DNA from: Rhinopomastus cyanomelas
Taxonomy: Eukaryota; Chordata; Aves; Bucerotiformes; Rhinopomastidae
Direction: 5' to 3'
Length of the DNA: 64,000 nucleotides
Assembly (NCBI GenBank): GCA_013400115.1
Contig: VXBP01002290.1
Location: 186,001 to 250,000, forward strand
Part shown: positions 21,854-34,900 of the stretch, piece after piece
Position numbering within the stretch: position 1 is the first letter of the stretch
Layout: each line of letters begins with the position of its first letter
Program-made: the position numbers and the translations under genes
Notes under the pieces: model-generated
The model's database searches: none
Seen by the model: only the letters and a program-made list of their open reading frames with translations
Told to the model about the DNA's origin: nothing

Positions 21854-24800
21854 GTAGGTAACAATAGGTTGTTTTTCACATACAAATTTAAAATAAGTGA
21901 TTTATTGAATTCCTCAGTTGTCGGTGTGCATCCATAGCAGAGATTATCTGGGTTTGCTGTACTACAGCTCAGTATGAAATCCGGCCATGTGAAAACAAAA
22001 GATATTACTTGGTGGTGTTTGTTGTGTGATATCTAATGAGAGATGTGCTGCTTATACTTCAGTAAATGTTTTGGTTAGATCTTTCCTAGAGTAATTTGCC
22101 TCACTGAGGCATATGAGAGAAGAGAAAGGAGAGGAAATTTCATTGCTAGTTTGGTTTGGTCTTTAAAAAACCCTCCTGTACCCATGAGCAAGGAGGTAGG
22201 ATAAAATGGTACAGAATATCAGCTAAGGGCACTCTCCCTTACTCTTTCCTCTTGCAAAGGAAAGCCCCTGTCTGAGCAGAGTATAGGACTTGCGTTCTGA
22301 AAAGAGTCCCTTTGCTTTTTACATTATCATCTTGCTGACTTCCAGCATGCACACTCTGCGTCTTTTCTTTTTGCCATCACTAAAGTGTTTGCTGATTGTT
22401 GTTGTGTACTCTGTACACTTGAAAAATCTTTGCAATTTCTGCACTGTTTTTATGCCCAAAACTGTCACTATTAGGGACGGTTTAGAAACAGTTTGTCCCT
22501 TGTAGGACTTCTTCAGATGCAGGAAAGTTACAGCAGCAGATTTCTAATACACATCCTAGCCATAATGGGCACACATAAAGGCTCTAAGTTCCAAAGGAAA
22601 GGAAAGTGAAGGAACTCATAAATCTTTCTTCATATTTATTCACCCAGCTGTATGAATAAAAATAGTAGTTATAACAGGATTCTAATAACTACAGAATTTT
22701 AAGCTACGTTTTCTTAATCATTGCTCTGGTTGTAAACACAGAAGCAGAATATATATGTGTATATATGTTAATGCTGTTATAATGAAGTGTTTCTCAATTT
22801 GTATTATTATATATCATTATTTTAGTAGAAGTACTGTATTCAGGGTTGTTTTTTTCAGGGACTAATATACTGAATTCTAAATTCATTGAAAGCATTACTT
22901 CTGCATACAGTTCTGTATTTGAATTAACGAGAGTACAATTGCTGGCCAGTTGACAATGCAAAGTTAGGGATGTACATATTTGCTTGTAGAACTCAAACCC
23001 AAAAATCACCTTCTGTTACATTCTGATATCCTAAACTGGGGATGTAAAATTATCCCAAGTTTATGAGTTACATGTTAAAAAGAACTGGCTGAGTGATATA
23101 ATCCTAACCTTCAAATAAACCCTAACTTTCAGATTAAAAAAAATACTGGGGATAACTCAGGGATTTCTCTTAATTGGGGCTGAACTGGTGTGGGGTTTAG
23201 TACAGCCATAAGCAGGGGTGATTTTGTGTTTTATTCAATTGAGTATAAATACAAAATTTTGTTTGCCTCTCAGATCTCCTGTCAATTAGAGTTGAAGTCA
23301 TCAAACTGAGAAATAAGGAAAATCAAGAAGTAGTCATGAACCTATTCCAGTGCCCTTTGTGTCTTTCAGGGAGTTAGATTTGGCCATGCTCATGGCAAAC
23401 TCAGTGATTGTCTCAGACCCTCGAGGCTAAGGCTGAGCAGAGGGACAGTGCATGCTGTGAGAATCAGGAGTTGCTTCTAGTATATCTGTGCAGTGGAAGA
23501 TAAAGCTGCTACCACTGTCAACATCTGTGAGATCTGACCACAGAAATTATAACACCTGCTAGGAGGGTACAACCAATTCATTTCTGTGCTTAAAATGTAG
23601 CAGCCTGAGATAACAGTAATGTGTTGGGCTAACTGAAAACAAATGCCACTGCTTTTTTTCCCCATCAAGTTTTTACTTTCAACACCGTTGAAATCAAAGT
23701 TCATCCATCTGCTGAAGTAAAGAATGGAGCTCCTATGTCAGTTGTCTGCCATGCTGATATCAGCAAAAGCACCAATTTCCAGCTGAAGCATAATTTTACA
23801 ATTCTTAAAGATAGAAAGGTTGTGTTCACGACTGTATCGGACAGAGACAAGGCACAATATGAAGTATCTACGGCTAGATCTTCGGACACAGGAGACTACG
23901 AATGTATTGTGAAAGCAGGCAAAAAGACTAGATCCAGCAGCTCCGTGCATGTTTGGGTAAGAGGTGAGTGTTCTTTCACACGGGGGAACTATCTGTGATG
24001 CAAAAAGAGAGCCTTCAAGGGGGCTAATGGTAGTGCTAAGTAAGGATGTCTCGCAGTGTTTTCTCTCCGTAGACATCGCGGCATTTTGCCACTTTTAGTA
24101 CTAAATTCTCATGTTAGGGCCGGGCAATGAAAGGACGATCCCAAGGTTACATGGCAGAGCTGCGATAGTCAGGAGCGCAATCTGTGCCACCATCCCCTGT
24201 GTCCTGAGCCTCTGTTTCCTAGGCTAGAGAAAGTATTGCTTGTGAAATCTTGTGCAGGTGGATAGGTTACTGGGAAACCTGGAAATAGGAAAACCTGGTG
24301 CCTAGAGATTCTCACCTTGTGGCAGACATTGTCAGAGCTAGTATCAGCTGTGCACTGCTTCTATAGAAACTGTTCTATCTGTCGTGCTCTTTCCTCTCTT
24401 AGGAGAACAGGGACCACCACTATCTATACTCTTTCTAGCCACATGTTCTTGACTGCAAGTGACATTTTTCCCCATGGAAAAGCAACTTGAAATTTTTTAA
24501 CCATTCAATAGTTAGAGTTGTGTAGGGTCTGTTGATTTTCTTCAGAGGCTTGTATCTGTAGGTACAGATGTTGGGAGAGCATTTAGTTTCTTCACTTGCT
24601 CATTTTCAAGAGGCAACAGGAAACACCAAGGAGGAAGTGGTGTTGCCTTCAAAGCAGCAAGTTTCATACTTTGCATCAAGATTGTATTACACTCTCGAGG
24701 AGCAGTGTGTTCTTCTGATGGTGCCTTGGCCTGCACCCACACATCAAAGGAACTGTCTTCAAAAGCTTGGTTCTTGCAAATTGTTTGCATCTGTTCATTA

Positions 24801-27800
24801 GCACAAATCACTACCGTAACCGTCAGAGATAGCGTTTATGTCAGGATTTTCCAATGTCCCATTTGTTTTCTTCTTTTCTGTTGTAAGGAATGACCAAGCC
24901 AATCCTGACTGCTGAGAAAAAAGAAGTTCTAGAAGGTGAAGTTGTGAAATTACGCTGTGAGCTGCCACAAGAAGAACCTCCTTTATATTTTGTTTTCCGG
25001 AAAATAAAGACGAATTCAACACCTAAAGAAAAACAGACGTTTGAAGGACACAGAAATTTCTCTGTAGCTGAATTTCCTGTTGAAGATGGAGATAATATTT
25101 TACAGTTTGATTGCTTTGGTAGGAGAATTGTAAAATCCCAGTTTGAAAACTCAGAATACAGCAATACAACGCTGGTTACCGTCAGGGGTAAGTCGCTTGG
25201 CTTCTTACATGTGTGTGCTTGCTGTAACCAGAAAGTTTGGTTATGAGTTTATGCCTGTTCTCTTGCAGAGCCATTTATAAAGCCAACTCTGACTGTCGGG
25301 CCTCCAAGTAATATTACAGAAGGAGACAGAATACAGTTTGAATGCTCAACTGTGGTGGCCAAAGTGCACGACATCGAAATCATGCTCCAGAAAAACAAAA
25401 CAATACTGAAGAGTGTACGAGATAAGCAGCTTCTGGAATACTCTGCAGTAGCCACTCTGGAGCACAGTGGTGAATACCTGTGTAAGGTGGAGCAAGGGGG
25501 AGCTTCTAAAACCACCAAAATGAATGTTGTTGTGTCAGGTAAGTTTTCCCTAAGTTCAAGGCTATTTACGTTTTGGTTTCTGATATTTGCCAGCCAATAC
25601 TTCCTAAATAAAATACGACACTTCAGAAGTGGTTTCAAGTGATGGCTAAGTTTCTGTTTTTCCCGAAACTATGACTATATTAAAATAAGATGATTGGGGT
25701 TTAGCCTTCCAGTATGTCCTTCATTCAGTGCACTTTAACATAAGTGGCCTCGTTTTTTTAGGCTCAATTGGAATGAATTCATTCTCTTTTTATCTTGCAG
25801 AGTTATTTCCCAAGCCAAAATTAGCTGCCTCTGTGAATAAAGTGGATGAAAATAAAGAACTAACTTTGAGTTGTGACATCAGTGGTTTTCAGAATGCCAG
25901 CTTCTCTATATTACGGAAAAATTCAAATGGAGATGTCCTGTTGAAAAACTCTAGAAACTTAACAATGAGGGCTAATGTGAATGATACTGGATTCTATACC
26001 TGTAAAGCTGAAGTAAAAAAAATAGTCAAGGAGAGCAAACCTGTAAGGATAAGTGTTTATGGTGAGTTAATAATGGAGGCTTAAAACCCAGTGGTGGGGG
26101 GGAAAAGACTGCAAGCCCATAAGTAAGCACGTCTGTTTACGGGATGTCTCCAGTGCATGAACTGGCTGGGTGTTCTTAGTTCCTGTAGTATTAACTTCAG
26201 TGAGATGTACTCATCTTTATCTGGAGGGCATTTGGCCTATCATGATCTAATCAAGTCAGACTTTTCCAGGGCTGGCCCTAGAAGAAAGGAATTGGCACAT
26301 CTCCTTCTATTCCTGTGATTCAGCTAGGATGAAACTCTAATTCCTTAGTGTTTGCAGGAGCTGTGAATGTTATACAAACCTCTCACTTATCAGTTTGATC
26401 TGAAACTCTGTCATTGTCTGCCTTGAATTCCTCCACCTGACCCTCCAGGCAGAAAGCCTTCAGAGCCCGAGGTCATCTGGATAGCTCTACTCTAGAAAAT
26501 CCATGTTTTTTCTATCCATACAACCCCCTCACCAGCACGCTAAGTACCAACACCCCAGTTTCCTTCCCCATCATGGAACATGCGTAGTTGGTTCTCAGGT
26601 TTGTACAGGAGCTCTAACCAGGCTGTTACTCTGCTGCAGAACAGGTTCCCGATTAAGTGTTGCAGGATGTGCAGTGGTTCTTGCATGTGTTTTTTGTTCT
26701 GTAGATTTACTCATTGGGTCGGAGCTAGTTCTGGAGTTTGAATCATCCACAGTGGTATCACTGGCCCTTTTTTTGTTTCCTTTACATCCTCCTTGTTTGC
26801 TACTTTACTCTAAATTACCTATGTTCTGTTCTCTGGTTTTCTTATGTTCGAGTCACCCCCTGCTTCTGTTGTATCGTTGAGGAAGAGCTTTCCAAGTTGG
26901 ACTGTGTGTGCAAGCCACTTAATGTTGTATACTTATGTTTTCTGTGAGACAATGCTGTGTCATTAGCAACTTTCATTAAAATAAAAATTTCTTTTCTTCC
27001 CCTTTTAGCTCCAGTCTCCAAGCCAACTCTTTCTGTTGTCGATGGGTTACCGGAGGTGGTGTTGGGGAAGCCTCTATGGTTAATCTGTCGTTCCGCAATG
27101 GGAACTCCGCCAATAACATTCACATTCTACAAAGGAAATGACGTTAAGAAAATAGTAACTAATGACACGTATGCTACATTCTTGGATGAAAATATTAGAC
27201 TAAATGACAAAGGAGGATACAAATGTGCAGCTAGAAATAATCACTCCAGTGGTGTGAAAACTAGCAATGTTCTAAATATCACTGTCATAGGTGAGTTTAA
27301 TTCTCCTTCTTGTCTGTCATGTTTTGATTTTTTAAAAATTGTATCAGCAAATGATGGCCTAAGCAATATGGATGTGAGATGCTCACAAGTGCTTAAAGAC
27401 AAGAGTTCTTCAGGACTGCAAAGAAGGGAATTAGTAATGGCAAGCACCAATCACTCTCTTGCTGATAGAGCAATCCTCTCTCTCAAGGGGTCAATCCTAG
27501 TAACCCATGTTTTATAACTCAATCTGCCTCCTTCTTCCTGTCTAATTCAATTACAGCTTTCACAGCAGTGACTTATCTTACCAGAGCTGTTTTCCTCCTG
27601 CTTTTGTACCAGGGTTGCCTTAATGACTCCTTCACATTGGCATTATGTTGTCCATGACCCTGCCCCAAACAAATTCACACTCTTTACAGATGAATTTTTA
27701 CAAATTTTCTCAAAACAGATGCTTCATAGCCTGAGCATTTTTTTGAAGCTACTAACATTCTACACGCTTTGTGTTGCTGAATGCACGTACATTTTCCCCC

Positions 27801-30800
27801 ATGTGGTTAAGAGCTGATGCTCCTCTGCTCCCATGCTTGCTGTGTGTTTGCTACTGTATTTAATTGGTAAAGCAGGAACCTTAAAAACTGGTTTTTGACT
27901 ACACATAATTGGAAACTAACTTCTCTGATTGTGTTTGCTATACTCTGGAACCATCAGAATTTGGTACATGCCAATATCTGTGATGAACTTGACCATTTTC
28001 TGCTGATATCCACGGTTGTATATTAAATGTTACGGGACTGATATAATACATTTAGTGCAGAATAGCATAACTGCTCATACCCGTGGAAGTGTAGCTACCT
28101 ACACTGAACTGTAATTGTTTACACTGAGAGTATTAGCTCTGAAAGTTTTAAATTATTTGCTGGCTGGGGCCAGGGGGCCATCCAAAGGAGTTTAAGAAAA
28201 GAGGCCAACTGACTTCAATGGAATGGATATAAATTCCTTCTGTGTCTGCTTTGTTTCTTTGCGATGCCCTGCTTCTGAGTTCCTAAAAACTTTTACTGGA
28301 GGATGCTGCCAGGCAGAGATGCTTCAAAAGATGGATGCAGTACCTTCAGTCTCTGTTTAACTAAGCATTAAAGCCAGTTTTTCTACAATACAATATTTTA
28401 TCATGACAGATACTTCTAATAGTGCAAATACTGGTTTTCTTTGTGCTTCCTCTGTAGTACCAATCAAGAATGCTAGCTTGGGCAGCATTCCTTATGGAGA
28501 AGTGGAAGATGGCAGTGAGACTGCTTTTCTCTGCTCTGTAAATGAAGGATCTTGGCCAATCCACTTCAGGTTTTTTAGAAAAACTGATCATGAGGTTCTT
28601 CTATATGAAAAGAGTGAAAATGCAGACAGAATCATGTGGCGGAAGAAAGCAATGAAGAGGCAGGACACAGGCACATATTACTGCATGGCCTCTAATCGAG
28701 CTAACGTGGATGTGAAAAGCCGTCCAATAACCATCAGCGGTAAGCTCATTTTTATGATAAGCAGCATGCTATGGCATCGTGAGAAGTGAGATCGTGCTGT
28801 CTGGGAGGTTACTAACTATAACTCCCTCATTTGTTTTTGTTCCACTGTTGTCAGAAGTTAAACACAGAGATCTATTTATAAACAGAGATTGTCTAACTTA
28901 CAGAGAAAACTTTAAGGAAGGCTCAAAAGCCAAAGGAGCCAGATGCAAGCTAAAAGCAGTCTGCAGCTGCATGGAGTTACTGCTTACAAGAAGAGGCTCA
29001 TAATGCAAGTCTACTTAAAGTCCTGTGGTCCCTTCTAACCCAGACTGACTGTATGACTTGGTCTGGGTGATCCTGCTGTGGCAGGGGCATTGGAATAGAT
29101 GATCTTTTGAGGTCCCTTCCAATCCCTAATGATTCTATGATTCTAAGTTTTCCTTCATTGTGTAAGAAGGCACATTTGTAGTGAAAAGGAAGGTCAGGAT
29201 CTGCAGAGGCTGATGACTTGTCACTGAGCACACTCTCTTAAATGTGTTTTTTTTTGTTTCCAGTCATCTTAGCGTCTTGGCAGAAAGGAGTCATTGCTGC
29301 ATTTGTCCTAATACCGATCGCAGGAGCAGTAGCTCTCATGTTATGGTGGTTTTTGTATAAGAAGAAAAAGGGTAATCAAAGATTCCCTTCTATGTGTTTG
29401 GTGATAAATGTGTTACAATTAGACTTGTTTTTATTTGGAGAGCAAAGGCTTGTAGGGGTCAGGCTTCAGGAGTTGATTAAATATTATTTAATAATAAATA
29501 ATAACACCTTGGTGGCCCAACTTAAGCGGCAAGTGTGCTGAAGCTTTCCGAGTATATTTGGCAGAGTGAGAACATCAAACAAATGCTGCTGGGAGGGCAA
29601 AGAAGGCAGGCAGGAACTGCACTGGTCTGATGCAGTCCTTGTTGTGGAATTCAGTTGCATGCAGTGTAGAGGCAGACAGGGCTTGGGGATTTTTTTTCAT
29701 CCCTTATAGAGCTACGACTTTCTGATTTGGGATCTCAGCCTGGATGTAATTGAGGTACATCCTATGTTCTTGTGAAATAAATTTAAGACTGTTAGGGGTT
29801 GTGGGGTTTTTTCCTCCATAGACTGTAATTCAGTTTTGCTTGGAGACTTATGTTTTATTGTTAAGATATTCTTTCAGATCTTATTCTTTCAGAAAGTCAG
29901 GATATCTGGTGTATCCTGTGATGTGCAGTACATTTTCAAATATTCAGGATTATCTGGATGTCCCAGACTGCTTAAATGAGTCAGGTTAAAGTCTGGGATT
30001 TGGAATCTTAGGTTCTCTGTGAAAGAGACATTTAATAGATCTGCATGAGAAGCAGAGTGTAAGACACTAGCTAATTAGTCTTCTAATAGCCAAGATAAAT
30101 TACTCTTGCTTGGGTAGATAATCATTATATTTTTGGTTTGATTTTTACTTTCGAATTCTTTTACTTGTGCAATCTACTAATAGATGCTTTTACTTTTCTG
30201 TGTCAAGCTAAAGGACCAACTGTGGAGATGTCTGGGTAAGTTGTCTTGCTCTATGGTAACGGTGAAGTACTTCAGTGTAAGGAACGAGAGGCCTTCCACC
30301 CCATGAGGAGAGTTTGTTGTGCACACACCTGCAGACAATAGATGGTTGTGCTTCATGTACCACCTGCTAACACAACAACAGGATGAGGAAATACTCTAAA
30401 AATAGGAAAAAAAGGGCCATCTAAGAGAAGCAGAAGAATGTCAGGCCTGCATTTAGGTATAGAACTGAAAATATAGGGGCTCTTAAAGAAGAATAATGCA
30501 AGACTGAACATTTTTGACTGCTTCTCTTGCAGACAAAAGCAACATTTTCCTTAGCTTCAATAGTTAAGAGTGTGTGGTAGTCAGCATAGATAATAACTGA
30601 TACTTGCTTTTTCATAGTGTTGTTTTTATTGACTGAGTTTGGATAATTACAACCACCTTTATCAATCTGCTTTTCAGTTCTCCCTTGGCTGCAAACTTGA
30701 CAGGTGAAAAACTGACAAGACAGAACAATGATGGAGACTACTACTCAGGTAGGATATTTTACTCTAAGACTATTAGGGAGTTGGCTTATTTAAACATGTT

Positions 30801-31916
30801 TTTGGACTCACCTGGTGATTGTTTGGATAGGGCCCAGTGTTTTGGGATGACAGAGAAGTACCAGTAATATTCTCCCAAGTATCTTTTATTATTTTGTCTT
30901 CATACAGTTTGTTATGAGCACATCTTACACAATGATTGGTTTATAAGCCTGCTCAGACACTTCTGCCAAGCAATCAGCTAACAATATTACAGATGAAAAA
31001 CATGGTAAAAGAAAACGATTTTCTGGTTTTGACAGTTTTGACAGAGCTGCAAAAAACTGATTTCAGAGAGGAAATGTGAATTGTGGCACAAGGTCCTGTG
31101 CTGGGGCTGCAGCACTGTGAAGTTAATGGCCATAACTGGGCACGCTTTGTTCCCAGCTCTCGCTGCACTTTACAAAATAGGGCAGATGTGTTATTTTTAG
31201 CATCTGCTATAGACAAAATTACCCCTTGGGTGTTTCTAGCTGATCATTTAAAAAGCCACGTTCTGCCCACTCTTGTTACATGAATGTCTTGGACATCATT
31301 CTAAAAGCAGAATTTCTCCTGTGTAAATCAACTTAGCAACAATGAAAGTGGCAGCTGTGGAACTGGCTCTAATAAAGATTTTGTCAGCTCAACAATTGCT
31401 TTAATATTTTAGGATCAGGTTACATTGAAGACAATGAAAATCACATGAAATCAACAGATGAGAGTAAAGGTAATTTCTTACTTATAAAATAATATGTAAA
31501 TCTATTGTTTGATTGGAAGTTGTGATGTTTTCTAATGGTAGTGATCAGGTTTTTCTTGGTCCAGTCCCTTCCTTTCTCTCTTCGACAGTGGGGAAGACTC
31601 TTTCTGTTGCTCAGCTTGGTTCTTTTTCCTTATGTGCAAAATTACAAGAGGATCCATTTACTCACTGCATTATGAATTATTCGTTGTGCTGGAATGCAGG
31701 CCATCTAATGTAGTACGGTATAAAAATACAACTTAGACCCCAAATGTTAGGCTCTATAAAACAAGTATTCAGAATAAAAAACCTGACTTCTGCTTCTTTT
31801 ACTTCTCTGTCCATTCTTCATTCTCCAGATCTTGAAATATTTAAGCATTAAATCTAAAAATAATATGCAGCCTGAATAAAACAACCTGGCAAATAGCTTT
31901 AGACACCACATGTGAG

Positions 31917-31967
<51 letters not shown>

Positions 31968-34900
31968 ATCTATCTATCTCTCTCTATATATCTATATTTT
32001 CATAAAGTACTGCATCCTCTAGCATCTTCATGACTGGTGTTTCTAAGATACTTAGTCAAAGGACAGTAGTTAAATATGTGGGTGCTGCCATCCAAAAGCA
32101 TACTTTGTCCCATACCTTTTTGCTTTATGTTGGTGTGAAAGTATTCTTATGATTTAGATGCAATTTGTGATGGTTGCCTTGGTACATTTTGTCTTGGTTG
32201 TCTACTGGACCATGAGTTGAAAGATAGTTGGAAAGGTATCTGGTGAATCAAACTTCAGCTAAAATTAATCCAGGACATAGAACTAGACTTCCTGCATGAA
32301 CGTGTAAGGGAGGTCTGTGTGGGAATTTCTAACAGATAACTCTTTCATGCTATTCTGAGTGTGTGGGGCAGCACTATACCACAAGACTGAAAGGTCCTGC
32401 ACTGGATTAATTTCACAGGAAAACTTGGAAACAGTCTTTGGAAACTCTAGCACAATGGCTCTTGCTTTTTCCACTGTGTCCTACTTGTTTCAGATGACAG
32501 GGCTCAGGTCTAGTGATCTGGTGCGTGCCAGAAATAAATGGGTTCTGTCCACATCTACTGTAGATTGGGCAGTGTCATTAAATCCAACTAGGCTCTTGCA
32601 GATCTCTCTGCCTGATGTGAAAAACAAGTTCATTATTCATAGTCCTCTAAAAATAACAGTATCTGTTCTGCATTTGTGTGGCAATAGCTTTTACTCCAGC
32701 AAGCAAAGGAAGCAGCTTACAGTCAGGGCACAGAAGTTATTCCATTGTGGCCCAAATAAGTCAAATTTGAACCGGAGAGGCATTCTCATGCAAAACAGAC
32801 AGACAGCAGAGATGTAAGAACGCAAGGCTATAGTGATCGTTCAGAATCACTGCTGTTGTAGGAAGGGTGTCATGAAACTTTGTTGTTAACAAAACTGTCA
32901 CTGTAAACACTGGAGTGCGAGAGCTTTTCAGCTTTTTTGTTCCTTCTCTCACCAATGCTATTGGAAGGCTGCTCCAAAACTTTGCCATTCTAATCATTAG
33001 ATCTTTCTCTAACTTCTGTTTTAAAAGATCCACTAGCATTTTTACAGGATTACAGTCTGGATGACTGTTGCTGTTCCTTCCAACTTTTACAGAAAATTGG
33101 TAGAAAACCATCTCTACCCTAAAGAAAAGACAAAGTGGAAAGCAACAGTTGTTTCTTGTGTCTGTTGTGTTCAGGCAGCAGAACTTGAGATGGTTGTCTT
33201 AGGAAATCAGATGTGTGATCGCTGTCAGGTTTCCTTTGGGCATCGTGGCAGAGAGGCAAACTAAGGAGGAAGATGGGCTGCCATATTCTATAGAAAACTT
33301 GAAAGGCAACATAAAGGTGCTGAAATTGCTTATGGGCAAGGCAAAAATTGAAACTATGAGGGGTAGGTAAGACAGGCCATGAAGGACTTCTAGAAGAAAG
33401 CTTTAGATGTCAGGAAGTGGAGAATGGAAAGTGTCCTGTCACAGCAGAGATAGAAAAGGAGGAAACAAGTAATGGCAGGGAGAGAAATAGAAGAAGAGAG
33501 GAGCTGGAGCTGAGGCAGGAATAAGGGATAATCTCAGATCATTTGTATTGTGCCTCTTTCAGAAGTGTTAAGTGAAAAGTAAGACTTATAGGCACAATTT
33601 GCATGCTCTGTAGTTTCAGAAGTCTGGCTTGAATTGGTCTACTGCCTTTCTGATTGGGGTGACCCTTAAGAATGGGTTTGCCTTACAACTCTTGGCAGAA
33701 TAACTAACTTCTGCCGTGACCAGGGCCTGATCCTGCCCCTACTGAAGTCAGCGAGGACTAGTCCATTAATTTCAGTGATAGCAGGATCAGGCCCATAGCT
33801 CAAATGAAGCATGGATTCCTACAAAGAAACGTCTTCTTGATATTTTTGGGGCAGGACCTGACCTTGAGAGTGCTGATGTGGAGTACACTGAAGTTGAAGT
33901 ATCAACGCTTGATCCTCACAGAGGTAATACACTGTCTGGCCTTTATGGTTATGTTTCTGGGAGCAGCTCTGGGCATGTTGGTTATCCCTGTCACTAGTCT
34001 GATACTTGTCCTAGTGAATGTAGGAGTTGCTTGTGTTTTGTATGTGTGGGAGCTTTTAGTTTAGATAATGCTGTGACAACCACTTTGGAACCGCTCATGC
34101 ACTTGCCTGTCCCATCCACATGAGGTCTGTGCCGTGCAGGGCTCCCAGCTGGAGCTGTGGCTCTGAGCAGAGGGCAGCTTGCGGTGCATCTTCATGTCAG
34201 AGGGTCCAAATTCACTGAGAGACACTTGAGGTTAGCTATGGGGTAGGATATTGGAGAGTACAGGAAGCAGTGGAATTTCATCTGCTAAAGGAACACTTTG
34301 AAGGGTCAAAGCTGTAAATAGCTTGCGACAGAGAAGGATGAGAGACCAGTGTAGATTGAGCCTCTCGGTTTGAAGAGGCCTGGAGACCATAAAAAATAAT
34401 AGTACCAATGCCCAGACAACTTTGGCCTCCTGCCTGCAGTCCTATGGTAGCAGTAACCAGACCTCATATCTGCAACCTTGAAGGAGAAATAGCCACTGAA
34501 AATTATTCTAACACCTGAATGCACACTTGAGTTGTTCTGTGCTCTCCGGAGAACTGTGATATCTCTGTGCTCCTGTGTTGAAAGTTGTTCAATCAAAGTT
34601 TCAAGAAGCTCAGAGCGAATAAAACCCACCAGGGGTGTTTATACTGTGTCCTAGCTTCTCTGCTTTAGTTGAATGAGAAGCTAACAGGAAAACATGGATA
34701 CATCAGCATTTTTCTGGTAGGAAGAACCACTCACTTCTTTCAGAACCCAAAGACAAGACTATTTCATTAATACAGATGTTTGGGCAGAAGTGCTCACTCT
34801 TAGGGCTTGGTAGCAAATCTCTCCCAGAACAGCCAGTCCCCCTATTCTTTCACTGTTTTCACTTGCTGGTATCATTCATCACAACATGCTCTTCATCCAT

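Larger units (their letters stand above)
31470..33854 (+). other. PECAM1: PECAM1 intron 12 (2.4 kb)
   Basis: It contains an ATCT microsatellite (31917-31995) and a 72-bp inverted-repeat hairpin (33723-33794) ending only 60 bp before exon 13. The long frame at 32359-32817 shows no domain and is judged random. Confidence 0.7.

Noticed and set aside
32359..32817. 152-aa plus-strand frame in PECAM1 intron 12
   Set aside because: It has no domain, no splice context, and sits between well-supported PECAM1 exons of a complete model.
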